A DNA stretch of 64,000 nucleotides from a virus. The stretch is taken from IMG/VR virus record IMGVR_UViG_3300029448_000025, positions 1 through 64,000 of that record; one strand, given 5' to 3'. A model generated the notes under the pieces. It was not told where the DNA came from and did no database searches. It saw only the letters and a list, made by a program, of their open reading frames with translations. Shown in pieces: positions 43,754-53,364 of this stretch. The stretch's first letter is position 1; each line of letters starts with the position of its first letter. The position numbers and the translations under genes were made by a program.

Positions 43754-45858
43754 CACGCATCACCTAATCTAATTACTTTTACTGATGTTCGGTAGTCGTT
43801 ATATGCGGCGAGATAAAAACCACACCCATTAAGATAAGCGGAAAAATAAATGTTTACTGCCGAACCGCCGGTTCTAATTTTTGCTGTTGTTTGGTGATTG
43901 TATTTTACTTCAATACCGTTTATTCTAATAACTTTTCTTGTTGTAGCATATCGTCTGTCGCCACTATTGTTTGTTGATATTTCAATAAAAGAATCAATGT
44001 TGGCGGCACTTGTTCCGTGTCCGAAAATATCAGTCGAAAACCACACATCGTAAATACCATTAGCGGCTAAAGTAAGGTAGCCGTCAGTGTGTAAAACAAT
44101 ACTTGTATGGTCGCTTGCTGTGGTGGCCGCAGTCCAAAAACTTGTATCGGCTAAATCCGCAACCCATCTTGTGTTGCTGTTAAAGTCATTGCTTGAGGAT
44201 GTTGAAGGGTTGTGATTAACCATGCGGTATTCGGCAAACTCCAAAAGGTCAAGTGCGTTTAACTTAGTGTGGTCGTCATCAGTAAATACATTTGAATCAG
44301 TTGCGGCTTCAACAGCCGCCCTTACTTCGGCATTACTTAATTGAGTATTAGTGTCGGCGTGGTTACTTGCGTGTATTGTTCCTGCGCTTGCACCGGCCCA
44401 ATCAACATGCTCCGCCGCTACAAAATTGTTTAAAGAATCGTGGTCTATTTCTGCGGGAACTGCAACGGCTGTAATTGTAGTTCCACTGTTTGTTACACCA
44501 ACTCCATTAGAACCTAAAATAGAAAAATCCGCAGAACCTCCTGTATCTTCGGCTTTTGAACCACCGCCGCTATCAGTAGTTATTGTTACTCCGGTTATAT
44601 CTCCTGAGCCACCTCCTGAACCAAGCGTAGTATCGGTTCCTGCATCATTAGTAAATATAAGTGTGCTTGGTGTTGTATTTTTAACCCAAAGAATGCCCGT
44701 TCCTGCGGCGGCGGCAATTGGATGGTCTGCATTTTCTGTTAATTTAATTCCTTTGTCTGCGTGCAAAGTATTGTCTGCAAAAGAAAGTTCGGTAGAAGTA
44801 TTCAATGCCGACGCTGTGCTACCAAACGGTATTAGTCCTGCCGCAACTGACTGCAAACCTGTTCCCCCATCTGCAATATTTAAAGTATGCAATCCTTTGT
44901 AAACATAAATGCCATCTGCAATAGGATAAAAACCCCAAGTTCCTCTAATTGTTGGTTTATTTGTAATATGAAAAGTTCCTCCAAGTGTATTTGAACCGCT
45001 AACTCCTGCGCCAACATTTACTGTTAAATCGTTTAAAAAAACGGATGAACCCGACGCAATGTTTGCTTTGCCCCCAACACCTGCTACGCTTGAATCAATA
45101 ATCCATTTTTGCCATGTAAAACGACATCCATTATATGTCGAAGTTCCGTTTGTTGGCAAAACAAAACTACCAGTAAATGCTTGAAAAGTCCATGCCGAAT
45201 ATCCCCCATTAAATGTATTAACGCCGCTATCAACCTGAAACTGTGTTTGCGCAGTTCCTTGACTTATCCATTCTTTTGCTCTGTCATTAGTAGAAGGAGT
45301 TGCGGAAGCAGGGGCAAAAGCGCCGCCTTTTATATGTAAAGTGTAAAACTTTACCGCAGTTGCCGTATTTGTTCCAAGTGAAGGTGCGACATAATCAGGA
45401 GTATGCGAGCCTGAGTTAATAACTATGTTTGGATATTCACCTGCTTCATATTTTATTCCTGTTGTAGAACCTGTATAAGTAAAATAAAATAATCTTCTTG
45501 CAGTTTCATTTGCAAAAATTGATGTGTCTTTTGCTATACCTATTTGAAAAAAAGTTTTATTGCTGTTGTATGGTGCTGTTCCTGAAAAAGTAAAAACTCT
45601 ATCTGCGCTCGCAGTAAAAGCGCCAACTCTTGAACAAGAAAGACCCGTAAGTGCAATATCACTATTTACTGTAATTACTCCTGTATAAGTTGAAGCAACA
45701 GTAATTGTAGAAACTGCGGTTACATCCCATGTGCAATTTTCTACACTTGTATTATTAAAAACGACTGTATCACTTGAAGTTGGGGCAGAACCACCACTCC
45801 AATTACCATTAGTTGAGGCAGAACCGGCACTCGAAGCAGACCATACTCTTTCTGCCAC
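43753..45858 (-). CDS. tail or receptor-binding fibre protein
   Basis: 701 residues, Gly/Ser/Thr-rich and beta-rich. Fibre-type segments include GGTGLQSVAAGLIPFGST and LSFADNTLHADKGIKLTE; residues about 560-700 (STDIFGHGTSAANIDSFIEI and the final aromatic strands) look like a C1q/TNF-like trimeric head domain. Likely a host-recognition fibre. Unusually placed between connector genes and membrane/SAP genes. Confidence 0.7.
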   Translation of the reverse strand: MAERVWSASSAGSASTNGNWSGGSAPTSSDTVVFNNTSVENCTWDVTAVSTITVASTYTGVITVNSDIALTGLSCSRVGAFTASADRVFTFSGTAPYNSNKTFFQIGIAKDTSIFANETARRLFYFTYTGSTTGIKYEAGEYPNIVINSGSHTPDYVAPSLGTNTATAVKFYTLHIKGGAFAPASATPSTNDRAKEWISQGTAQTQFQVDSGVNTFNGGYSAWTFQAFTGSFVLPTNGTSTYNGCRFTWQKWIIDSSVAGVGGKANIASGSSVFLNDLTVNVGAGVSGSNTLGGTFHITNKPTIRGTWGFYPIADGIYVYKGLHTLNIADGGTGLQSVAAGLIPFGSTASALNTSTELSFADNTLHADKGIKLTENADHPIAAAAGTGILWVKNTTPSTLIFTNDAGTDTTLGSGGGSGDITGVTITTDSGGGSKAEDTGGSADFSILGSNGVGVTNSGTTITAVAVPAEIDHDSLNNFVAAEHVDWAGASAGTIHASNHADTNTQLSNAEVRAAVEAATDSNVFTDDDHTKLNALDLLEFAEYRMVNHNPSTSSSNDFNSNTRWVADLADTSFWTAATTASDHTSIVLHTDGYLTLAANGIYDVWFSTDIFGHGTSAANIDSFIEISTNNSGDRRYATTRKVIRINGIEVKYNHQTTAKIRTGGSAVNIYFSAYLNGCGFYLAAYNDYRTSVKVIRLGDA

Positions 45859-45861
45859 TTA

Positions 45862-46245
45862 TCATTCAACCCTTGTATTTGTAAAATCAAGAGCAAAGGC
45901 ACTTCCGCCGGATTCTCGAATCTGCGCAAACAGTCTTTCTGCTTGCGCTTCAAACGATTTTAATTGGGCCGACAAACGAATATCTGTTCTTCTTTGCTCA
46001 GGTTCCGGCACATAGGAGGGTATTGTATCAATCATTATACGCAGACAATCTACGCAAACAAGAAACTTAATTGCAGACTCTTTTTGCGTGTCTGAAACTC
46101 CGTCTGATATATTGTAAAGCGTAGTGCTTCTTGACAATTTAGTAATTTCTTCTGTTCTGATAGTAAGGTATTCTGTAATAGTTGCTTCATTTAAGCCTCT
46201 TGGCCTATTTAACAAATCACGGATATTATCAGAAGTAACTACCAT
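45862..46245 (-). CDS. head-tail connector-like protein
   Basis: 127 residues, helical (NIRDLLNRPRGLNEATITEY), with the composition of phage adaptor/connector proteins. Sits between capsid-proximal genes and the fibre. Assignment mainly by position. Confidence 0.45.
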   Translation of the reverse strand: MVVTSDNIRDLLNRPRGLNEATITEYLTIRTEEITKLSRSTTLYNISDGVSDTQKESAIKFLVCVDCLRIMIDTIPSYVPEPEQRRTDIRLSAQLKSFEAQAERLFAQIRESGGSAFALDFTNTRVE

Positions 46246-46250
46246 TTATT

Positions 46251-46562
46251 TCACGCATCCATAGGAATATCAACAAGAGTATATTTTGAGTTGTATTTTG
46301 TTCGACCCATAGGCCACATAACACCACTTCTAATAATGTTTTTAGTGTATTCAGAATCCGGCATCCAAATTACTGCGCCAATAGAAATAGATTCAGGCAA
46401 ATTATGAGTATGATGATGCGCAGTTTTTATTCTGCGCAAAAGAAACCCTTGCGGAGAATCCCATGTATTAAAACGGTGCAACATAGCACCTAATGAATCT
46501 TCATCAGGCAAAGGAATACCCTTATTCTTTAATGCCTTTGCTACCTGTGCCTTTGACTTCAT
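46251..46562 (-). CDS. small virion-region protein
   Basis: 103 residues; HHHTHNLP and a Trp/Met-rich middle (AVIWMPDSEYTK). The ATG overlaps the previous gene by 41 bases. Unknown. Confidence 0.5.
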   Translation of the reverse strand: MKSKAQVAKALKNKGIPLPDEDSLGAMLHRFNTWDSPQGFLLRRIKTAHHHTHNLPESISIGAVIWMPDSEYTKNIIRSGVMWPMGRTKYNSKYTLVDIPMDA

Positions 46563-46773
46563 TTACTACACTATCCTTTTTCTTCTCTACTTTCTTCGGT
46601 GTGGTTTTTGGTGCGCTTTTTGGCGCATCCTCTTGAGAACGAACCCATGCTCGCATGTCAGGCCCAACTCCGAGAAGACCTTCCGGCCATTCTGTCGGTG
46701 AAACTTTTCCGTATTCTTTACACATGGCTTGTAATCGAGCCAAGTCGGTTCTTGTTCTTGACAAGTATATCAC
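46522..46773 (-). CDS. small basic protein with disordered tail
   Basis: 83 residues from a GTG overlapping the previous stop (GTGA); an ATG at 46800 would need a longer overlap. C-terminal Lys/Pro-rich tail (APKSAPKTTPKKVEKKKDS). Unknown virion-associated protein. Confidence 0.45.
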   Translation of the reverse strand: MIYLSRTRTDLARLQAMCKEYGKVSPTEWPEGLLGVGPDMRAWVRSQEDAPKSAPKTTPKKVEKKKDSVVNEVKGTGSKGIKE

Positions 46774-47159
46774 TCCGCAATACAGAGAATAAACTCGCAT
46801 GGGGCGGTATCTGCTATTAAAGAGACTTTAGCAACAGCAGTCATATCAACATCTAAACGAACCATGAAAACACCATTAGGCGCAATCTTCAAAGTGCTTA
46901 GAACACCGTCTGAGCCATCCTTTAGAACACAAGTAATAAAGTTTGTTGAATCACGGTTTTCAAGGTAAATACCATCACATTGAGCCAAACCGTAATCGCT
47001 TGCCAAATAAACAGTAGCACCACTATGAGAAATTGTTCCTGCAATTTTAACTGCGTCGCCACTTGTAAAAGAAGTGCCGCTTATTGATTCGGTAAAACCG
47101 CTTGCGCCATCACCTGCGGCCATCTGAAATGTTGCCGAGACTGTATTATTGCGTGCCAA
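46770..47159 (-). CDS. beta-rich head protein, possible decoration/stabiliser
   Basis: 129 residues, beta-rich, starting MARNNTVSATFQMAAGDGAS; directly downstream of the capsid gene. Probably a head surface or connector protein. Confidence 0.5.
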   Translation of the reverse strand: MARNNTVSATFQMAAGDGASGFTESISGTSFTSGDAVKIAGTISHSGATVYLASDYGLAQCDGIYLENRDSTNFITCVLKDGSDGVLSTLKIAPNGVFMVRLDVDMTAVAKVSLIADTAPCEFILCIAE

Positions 47160-47170
47160 ACTTAATCACC

Positions 47171-48082
47171 TCAAGCAGTGATGTTTGTAATCTTGCAAAT
47201 GCGGTCGTTTTTACCATCACCGGCAGTTTGAGTGTCTTGGTGTTCATGGATAACAGTTCCCATGTAGCCTGTGAGCATCCAATCATAGCCAACGCCCGGA
47301 ATCCGAGTCAATTCGGTTTCCATGAATCCGTCGCCGTTGTATGTAAAGAACTCGGCAGTTTCGCCACCCGGAACAAGAAGCAAACAAGTGTCTGCGAGTC
47401 CTGAATCACGGGAGTAGTAAACAGTAATGTTGCCCATTCCTCGGAGGTGTTCTTGGAGGGATTGAACGACATTGCCGTAAAGAGTTGTTTGAAGCAAAAC
47501 ATTTCGGTGCTTTGCAGGAACAATAAGAGCCAATGGTTCATTACCGGAAACACGGGCATTCTCGAAAATCTTATCCATAGCACTAAGGATGTTTCCTTCT
47601 GCATCTGCACCTGCGGAATCCCATTCGGAACCTGCGGCAACAGCAACGCTTTGACCTGCACCTGCAATAAGAGCAGAGATAATGAGGTTGTCAATAACAG
47701 TTGCTCGGTTGCGAACAATTGCCATTTGCTGTCGGTCAAGGTTTTCAAAGGATTCGCCACGCAAAAGAGTAGAGTCAAGGAAAACACATCGGCCTTGACC
47801 CTTCTTCAAGGTAACGCCATAGTTTGCGGTTCCAACCTTTGTTGGGTCTGTAACTGAGTTATCATCAAGCGGGTAAGAGAAAGTTCCTTCTGCACCGCTA
47901 TACCAAGTAAACTCCAACCATCCAACGCTTCGGACACCCACTACTTGAGTTCCGACTGCGATTGTAGTTGATTGTAGTTCGATAAAGTCGCGAAGGGTTT
48001 GTTCAAGCACTGCGTCGCCTGAACTAAATGGCCCTGCGGCGGCTTCGATTGTTAGTATTTCTTCAAGGGTATTATTAGCCAT
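47171..48082 (-). CDS. major capsid protein (HK97 fold)
   Basis: 303 residues. Starts at the ATG nine bases after GGAG (GGAGATGAATAATATG), not at the upstream in-frame ATG. The helical N-terminus (LEEILTIEAAAGPFSSGDAV), the spine-like NRATVIDNLIISALI, IVPAKHRNVLLQTTLYGNVV and late YDWMLTGYMGTVIHE strands follow the HK97-type order, and it comes after the protease/scaffold and decoration genes. Confidence 0.85.
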   Translation of the reverse strand: MANNTLEEILTIEAAAGPFSSGDAVLEQTLRDFIELQSTTIAVGTQVVGVRSVGWLEFTWYSGAEGTFSYPLDDNSVTDPTKVGTANYGVTLKKGQGRCVFLDSTLLRGESFENLDRQQMAIVRNRATVIDNLIISALIAGAGQSVAVAAGSEWDSAGADAEGNILSAMDKIFENARVSGNEPLALIVPAKHRNVLLQTTLYGNVVQSLQEHLRGMGNITVYYSRDSGLADTCLLLVPGGETAEFFTYNGDGFMETELTRIPGVGYDWMLTGYMGTVIHEHQDTQTAGDGKNDRICKITNITA

Positions 48083-48111
48083 ATTATTCATCTCCAATTA
48101 TTTTTTTATCA

Positions 48112-48564
48112 TCAAGCGATTTCATGCACAGTAGTATTAACTGCGATAAGAGTTCCCTCTGTATTAGTGGTATCACCTGCACCATTAGCCCCAAGAGCCG
48201 CCGTTGCTTCGCCGTTTCCGACATAAACTCCGAGTTTCTTAACAGAAGAACCGCTTGAATTAGTGGCAAGTCCATTTGCACCTGCGTAAACGACTTGTCC
48301 GAGTGTGTAAGTAAGTCCATTGGTTGATTGAACCATTTGAACTCCGCCAAGAGGATAATAAGAAACAGTTGCTCCTGCGGCTGTTTGCAAAACAAGTGCG
48401 GAGTCGCGAGAAGAATCTCCCGCAGTAACTCCGATGCAAACTTCGCTGTTTGCGACCAAATCAACAGTGTTGTTGGTGCTATCCATTGTAATAAGTTTAC
48501 CTGCGCCGTAAATTACAGTGCCGGTTTTTAGTGTTGCGCTTCGAGGTTTTGTATGCAAATCCAT
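48112..48564 (-). CDS. head decoration protein
   Basis: 150 residues, beta-rich and small-residue-rich, starting MDLHTKPRSATLKTGTVIYG after the same GGAGATG...ATG leader used by the capsid gene. The pattern (KLITMDSTNNTVDLVANSEV, IGVTAGDSSRDSALV) resembles DUF2190-type decoration proteins that cap the capsid. Adjacent to the capsid gene. Confidence 0.65.
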   Translation of the reverse strand: MDLHTKPRSATLKTGTVIYGAGKLITMDSTNNTVDLVANSEVCIGVTAGDSSRDSALVLQTAAGATVSYYPLGGVQMVQSTNGLTYTLGQVVYAGANGLATNSSGSSVKKLGVYVGNGEATAALGANGAGDTTNTEGTLIAVNTTVHEIA

Positions 48565-48590
48565 TTTATTCATCTCCAATTTTTCTCAAT

Positions 48591-49133
48591 TCAAATGAGT
48601 TTCTTATCCCTTGCTTCACGGAAAGTTGGTGCTTGAGTTTCAGAAGCAGATAGAGTATTGTTCCATCCGTTTGCCCATGCGTTCCATGCTTTTTCATAAA
48701 GACTTTCGGGAGTTTTAATTAGTTTGCGGTTAAGGTAGTTTGCTACAACCGGCTCTGAGGAAAGGTCGGCTTTTTCTGAGGCGACCATTCCCATGTTTGA
48801 TTCAACAGGTGAAAGTTCTTCAACAACTTCTTCACTTGCAACAGGCATTTTTGATTCAAAGGATGCAATAATGCTTTCGAGAGTTTCTGATGGCAAAGAG
48901 TCAATACCTGCAATTCCGAGTTCAGTTGCTTTTTCTACAAGAGAAAGTCGGACTTCTTCTACCTTTGCTTCTTCATCTGCCTTAATTGATTCAAGTTTTG
49001 CATCACGCTCTGCGAGAGAAGCCTTAAGTGCTTCGATTTCTGCGGCGTAGTCAATAGATGGAGTTTCTTCGGCAACAGGTGTTTCGACAACAACCTCTTC
49101 CTCGGATGCGATAATGATTTCTTCTTCACTCAT
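48591..49133 (-). CDS. nested scaffold start within polyprotein
   Basis: Inside the polyprotein an ATG at residue 619 (MSEEEIIIASEEE) lies 10 bases after AAGGA. Translation from here gives a 180-residue scaffold-only product, like lambda Nu3 within C. Confidence 0.4.
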   Translation of the reverse strand: MSEEEIIIASEEEVVVETPVAEETPSIDYAAEIEALKASLAERDAKLESIKADEEAKVEEVRLSLVEKATELGIAGIDSLPSETLESIIASFESKMPVASEEVVEELSPVESNMGMVASEKADLSSEPVVANYLNRKLIKTPESLYEKAWNAWANGWNNTLSASETQAPTFREARDKKLI

Positions 49134-50987
49134 GGTAGTCATATCCTTTGCGATATTCTGAACAGAATGCGAATGACTATTAAAGCCTTCTTTAGTTTCT
49201 GCTATATTTACTCGTTCAACCGATTCTATCTTTGCGCCGGAATAAGCAGGTTTATGAACAATAGCCAAATGGTCGAATTGAAAATCACTTTCAAACTTCA
49301 TAACTGCCGAACCATCATCTGCTTCAATAATTTCATCAGGAATACCCGTTCCTCCAATAGAAACACCATATCCTTCTCTAAGCCAAAGTCCTGATTCAAG
49401 AGCCTCAAATAATTCTTTGCGGTGAACATTTGCTTTAAACTTAACATTCCACTCGAAACCATCATCAACAATAGAGGCTTCTGAAACAACACCAACTACT
49501 GCTTCATCTACTCCGCCATCCATGTTTCGACGGAATCTGCCATTATCTGATTTAGGATGATTTAAAGTTAAATCTGCACCAACCATTTGAGAAACAGCGA
49601 GATTTGCACCTTTGCGTGTAATTTCCCAACCGTTTTTATTTACTCCTTGATGAAATGCAATACCACTGATGCGAATAACTTGATTGCCTGTTGTTGCATC
49701 AACCATAACTTCATCAACTGAAATATCAATATCTAATTGAAATGTAGCCTTAACACACTTGCCACCTTGCATTTTGTAGCCAGTTCTGCAAGAGTTGCTG
49801 TAACCGCCGCCACCGCCGCCGCCACCGTAGCCTTCAAGTTGTTCTTCTTCGATAAACTTATGACCTTCATGTGCGGCCATACATTCTTCTTCGGAGTAAC
49901 CCATTTCTTGACAACGACTCATATATTCATTATGTGTTTCATCATCGTTTGGAGTTGGTTCTGCCGCTTCAACAGAACCGCATTTGCCACCACAGCCACA
50001 ACCGCCCATAACTGTTTCCATCATATTGTCTGTTTTATTAAAGTCTTCTATGCTTTCAACTTTAGAACCACTTCGCCATTGATAGCAAGACCAATAACCT
50101 GCCGTTGTTTTGTCTTTCTTTTCTGCGCAGTTATGCCTATCACGGAATGCTTTGCGTCGTTTTGGGTCATCACGCTTAATTTCCATATTAGGGTCGCCAA
50201 ATCGAACAATTATAACTTTACCTGCGGGATTCTTAACATATACCGCAAACTTCTTTTTTTCTTTAGGAGTTCTAAATGGTTTATTGAGTGTAACTTTGCG
50301 ACCTTGATATTCTGCGGCACTAAATGCTTCTTCATCCCAGTCTTCAAAGTCTTCTTCAACACTTGCTCTTGGATGTGATTTAGGCAACAAATCATTGTCT
50401 TGTTTGTAGTTTGGGTTGCTTGGTCTGCCGTTGCGCAACAAATACAAGAATGCTTTAACTCTTGCAATACCCCATCCACCTCTTGACATATTAGGTGCGT
50501 GTGAACGAGAAAATGCACCTGCACCTCTTCGATATACAGACTTTAGACGACCCATGCTTGCTTTTGAACCTTTACCTTTGCTTGAAACCTTTTTGTTATG
50601 TTCAGTCATCATTTTGCGCAAACGGGCTTCGGTTTCTTTGCTTACTTTAATTGAAGTGTTTGGTTTTTTAGCAGAACCGGGCTTATTTTTCTTAGAACCC
50701 TTTCTGCGCTCACTTGGTTTAGCAGGAGTTTTGCGTGGGTCGTTTTTCTTTGGTTTTCCATATTGAAGTGCTTCTACTGTTGCTCCTAATTCTTCTTCTG
50801 CATCGGGGTCATTCTTTCGATACCACTTAATGAACTCGTCTTCTGTTTTAGCAGGAGAATACAACTTTGTTCCGTCTGCAAGTGTTGATTCATGGATTTC
50901 TCCATTAAAACCTATTTCTTCGGATTTTTTTTGCGCACCTTCCGGTGTGCGAAACAAATAATCCTCCATTTTAGATTCTACCAACAT
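48591..50987 (-). CDS. capsid maturation protease/scaffold polyprotein
   Basis: 798 residues with several parts. Residues 1-110 charged linker; 150-205 an AFLYLLRNGRPSNPNY element and 245-305 a KVIIVRFGDPNMEIKRDD...YWSCYQW element, both common in phage head polyproteins; 330-412 Cys- and Gly-rich hinge including eight glycines; 415-590 a prohead protease (LTLNHPKSDNGRF, YGVSIGG, LAIVHKPAYSGAKIESV); 620-735 an acidic coiled-coil scaffold; 740-798 a C-terminal end. Follows the portal as in HK97-like heads. Confidence 0.8.
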   Translation of the reverse strand: MLVESKMEDYLFRTPEGAQKKSEEIGFNGEIHESTLADGTKLYSPAKTEDEFIKWYRKNDPDAEEELGATVEALQYGKPKKNDPRKTPAKPSERRKGSKKNKPGSAKKPNTSIKVSKETEARLRKMMTEHNKKVSSKGKGSKASMGRLKSVYRRGAGAFSRSHAPNMSRGGWGIARVKAFLYLLRNGRPSNPNYKQDNDLLPKSHPRASVEEDFEDWDEEAFSAAEYQGRKVTLNKPFRTPKEKKKFAVYVKNPAGKVIIVRFGDPNMEIKRDDPKRRKAFRDRHNCAEKKDKTTAGYWSCYQWRSGSKVESIEDFNKTDNMMETVMGGCGCGGKCGSVEAAEPTPNDDETHNEYMSRCQEMGYSEEECMAAHEGHKFIEEEQLEGYGGGGGGGGYSNSCRTGYKMQGGKCVKATFQLDIDISVDEVMVDATTGNQVIRISGIAFHQGVNKNGWEITRKGANLAVSQMVGADLTLNHPKSDNGRFRRNMDGGVDEAVVGVVSEASIVDDGFEWNVKFKANVHRKELFEALESGLWLREGYGVSIGGTGIPDEIIEADDGSAVMKFESDFQFDHLAIVHKPAYSGAKIESVERVNIAETKEGFNSHSHSVQNIAKDMTTMSEEEIIIASEEEVVVETPVAEETPSIDYAAEIEALKASLAERDAKLESIKADEEAKVEEVRLSLVEKATELGIAGIDSLPSETLESIIASFESKMPVASEEVVEELSPVESNMGMVASEKADLSSEPVVANYLNRKLIKTPESLYEKAWNAWANGWNNTLSASETQAPTFREARDKKLI

Positions 50988-50992
50988 TTAAA

Positions 50993-51475
50993 TCACTCTT
51001 TTTTAATACGCTCTAATTCTTCTGTTGCTTTATCCATTGCAACATCAACAATTTTTTGCGCTTCTGCGTCAATATCAACATCTTCCATATAACTTCTTAA
51101 TCTTTGAAAGCCAACTTCATGTTTTTCGACTTCGTGTTCGTGCGATTGTTGTATTGCGGCTAATTGCATTAAATGCTCATGGTTGTCTGCATCACGCTCT
51201 CTTTCATGCTTTAATTCAACGGCAATGTTTTCAATTTCAATACTTTGTTCTGATTCCCACATGCGCAAAACTGTATTTAGCGCAGGGGCGGCTACTCCAC
51301 CAATAATTGCAATAAGAGCAATAAATCCATCGAGATTTGCAAGGACAACATCAGGTTTCCATATACCCATACCGACTACTGCGCCTGATGCAAGAAGCCA
51401 AAGATAAATTGCAGGAATTACTGTTCGCTTAACCATTCGGTCATTAAATGATTGATTGTTGTTTCTTTTTTTCAT
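50993..51475 (-). CDS. two-helix membrane protein with coiled coil
   Basis: 160 residues from the ATG eight bases after AAGGTGA; a GTG three codons upstream is possible. Two hydrophobic helices (VIPAIYLWLLASGAVVGMGI and GFIALIAIIGGVAAPALNTV) are followed by an acidic coiled coil (80-160). Could be a holin-like or phage-membrane structural protein. Lies between portal and protease genes. Confidence 0.55.
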   Translation of the reverse strand: MKKRNNNQSFNDRMVKRTVIPAIYLWLLASGAVVGMGIWKPDVVLANLDGFIALIAIIGGVAAPALNTVLRMWESEQSIEIENIAVELKHERERDADNHEHLMQLAAIQQSHEHEVEKHEVGFQRLRSYMEDVDIDAEAQKIVDVAMDKATEELERIKKE

Positions 51476-51485
51476 ATTACTCACC

Positions 51486-51725
51486 TTAAATTGTCATACC
51501 TGTTAAATCAACTCCGAGAGTCAATCCTAATACTGAAACAAGAATTAAACCACCTTTGCGCAAAACTGTAATAGCAGTTGCAATTTGCGCATTTAACTCT
51601 GCAATACTAATCATCATATCAGTTTGCGCAGAAGCCATTTTTTCAATCATTTCATCATGCTTTAGTAATTTTGTTTCAACTGCGCTTATTCGCACATCTT
51701 GGACTGCATCATTCGTCGTCGGCAT
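51486..51725 (-). CDS. coiled-coil protein with C-terminal membrane helix
   Basis: 79 residues: helix/coiled coil (VRISAVETKLLKHDEMIEKM) then a terminal hydrophobic helix (GGLILVSVLGLTLGVDLTGM). ATG chosen by GAGG nine bases upstream. Overlaps the portal stop. Possibly works with the next membrane protein, for instance in lysis. Confidence 0.5.
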   Translation of the reverse strand: MPTTNDAVQDVRISAVETKLLKHDEMIEKMASAQTDMMISIAELNAQIATAITVLRKGGLILVSVLGLTLGVDLTGMTI

Positions 51726-53157
51726 TTGAATCATCCTCTATTGTTTCGTTATCCGTTGTTTCATCAGTTGGAGTTCCTTCTTGTCCGTTTTCACGGGGCA
51801 ACTCGCCATTATCTGCAATTCCTTTACTATCCTTTCTAATATCGCCTTCTGTTTCATCAGGCAGGTTTACAATTTCAAGTGCTTGGTTTAAAGTAAGAAT
51901 ACCTGCATTGTAGCCAATGTTTGCTCTTTGCATTTTGTTAAGTCTTGTTTCTTCATCAATTGGTTCAAATTGCAAATCGGGCAAATCACTTATTCGATGG
52001 TCTATTTTTAGTAAATCTAAATGTTTACTGAATAAGGATAAAGTAGATTGTTTCAGAATACTTTGTATGCGTCTAATTGCATTACTTGCCCATAGATTAG
52101 CCGTATATGATGCGGCAAAAGTTGAACCCTTTTCTTGTCCTGCGGCAGTGCGAGGAACCTGTAAAACTGCGGCTATGTCTGCATTGATGTTATCTAAAAA
52201 CCCTGATGAGTCAGGCAAAGCAGTTCTTTGGTCTATGTGCTTGATATTGACATAATCAGGGAAAATTGGCACTTGGTCGCCTCTAAGAGCCTCCATTGTT
52301 TCAATTACTTGATTCATAATAAAAAGTAGTCTTTCTCGTTGCTCATCGGGATTTTGTATATGTTCGACGGCTTTCATGTCAATAGTAATAAATTGCTTTG
52401 TCATAGCGTCTTCAAGTGAAATCCGATTGTTAATACTGTTGTATTTTGCTCGAATTGCTTGTTTAAGTGAAGTAAAGCGAGATGCACCCCACACGCCATA
52501 AGTAATTCTATTTTCATTATCTGTAAACCAATTACTTCTGTAATCCATTCTAAAGTGAAGTATTTCATCTGCTTTAAACTCTTGAAAGGTTGTTTCGCCT
52601 TCACGGAGATAATAGTTTTCTGCTTTGATAATCGGGTCGTTTTCATCGACGGTATCATTGATACCTCTTTCATCGTTAATGGTTATTTGCCGAATAGGGA
52701 GATTTTGCACATCTGTAATGCCCTCTTTGCCCGTTCCGACTAATTTATTGATGTCATTGCCATAAACCATCAAGTTGCGCATTGCGCAAATTAAAATATC
52801 GTCAAAATCAAGCCTTTCGACTAATTCTTGTATTGCGTTTCTAATTCGAGCATTGCGTGCTTTTCGGTAGTTAATAGTATAGTTGTTTGCGGTTAAGGAC
52901 ACTGCTCGGACTGCACCGTTTAATTCGGGGTCAAGTTTAAGCATTTCATCAAATAATTCAAAATCATTATCAAAATTAGTATCATCTCTTAAAGTATTTG
53001 TTTCTTTAACAACATCTGAAATACCGGCCATAAGAGCAAATGGACTTCGATGGGCAACACTGTGTCTTAAATCCTCATTGCTTACAAAAGCCATAGGAAC
53101 AGGTTCGGCAACATCTACTTTAGATTTGCCAAAAATAGAAAAACGAGTTCGCGCCAT
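51709..53157 (-). CDS. portal protein
   Basis: 482 residues. The N-terminal wing, the LDPELNGAVRAVSLTANNYT helix, IRQITINDERG, the stem-helix region and LGVWGASRFTSL-type motif (YGVWGASRFTSLKQAIR) followed by a crown-side acidic tail are typical of phage portals. It forms the dodecamer through which TerL pumps DNA. First gene of the head block. Confidence 0.88.
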   Translation of the reverse strand: MARTRFSIFGKSKVDVAEPVPMAFVSNEDLRHSVAHRSPFALMAGISDVVKETNTLRDDTNFDNDFELFDEMLKLDPELNGAVRAVSLTANNYTINYRKARNARIRNAIQELVERLDFDDILICAMRNLMVYGNDINKLVGTGKEGITDVQNLPIRQITINDERGINDTVDENDPIIKAENYYLREGETTFQEFKADEILHFRMDYRSNWFTDNENRITYGVWGASRFTSLKQAIRAKYNSINNRISLEDAMTKQFITIDMKAVEHIQNPDEQRERLLFIMNQVIETMEALRGDQVPIFPDYVNIKHIDQRTALPDSSGFLDNINADIAAVLQVPRTAAGQEKGSTFAASYTANLWASNAIRRIQSILKQSTLSLFSKHLDLLKIDHRISDLPDLQFEPIDEETRLNKMQRANIGYNAGILTLNQALEIVNLPDETEGDIRKDSKGIADNGELPRENGQEGTPTDETTDNETIEDDSNADDE

Positions 53158-53212
53158 GAATTACCTTTAATAGACGGCGACTTAAGAAAGTATGCACAAG
53201 AATAAGTTATTC

Positions 53213-53353
53213 TTATTTTTTAGATGATTTAGGTTTCTTAGTTGATTTTGCGGTTTTTTTCTTTGCAGGAGGGATAATATCGTAGTTACCATCTTTATTT
53301 AGACGATAAACTGTGCCATCGGCCTCAGTCCACTCTTTGAGTTGCTCACTCAT
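53213..53353 (-). CDS. 46-residue basic protein
   Basis: Starts MSEQLKEWTEADGTVYRLNK and ends in a Lys-rich tail (AKKKTAKSTKKPKSSKK). Sits between the portal and the first minus-strand gene. Unknown; may bind DNA. Confidence 0.5.
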   Translation of the reverse strand: MSEQLKEWTEADGTVYRLNKDGNYDIIPPAKKKTAKSTKKPKSSKK

Positions 53354-53364
53354 ACTTAATCACC

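Noticed and set aside
49737-50378. 213-residue plus-strand frame opposite the polyprotein
   Set aside because: Cys/Phe-rich antisense of a Lys/Glu/Gly-rich gene; it has no ribosome site and lies entirely within the confident minus-strand polyprotein.
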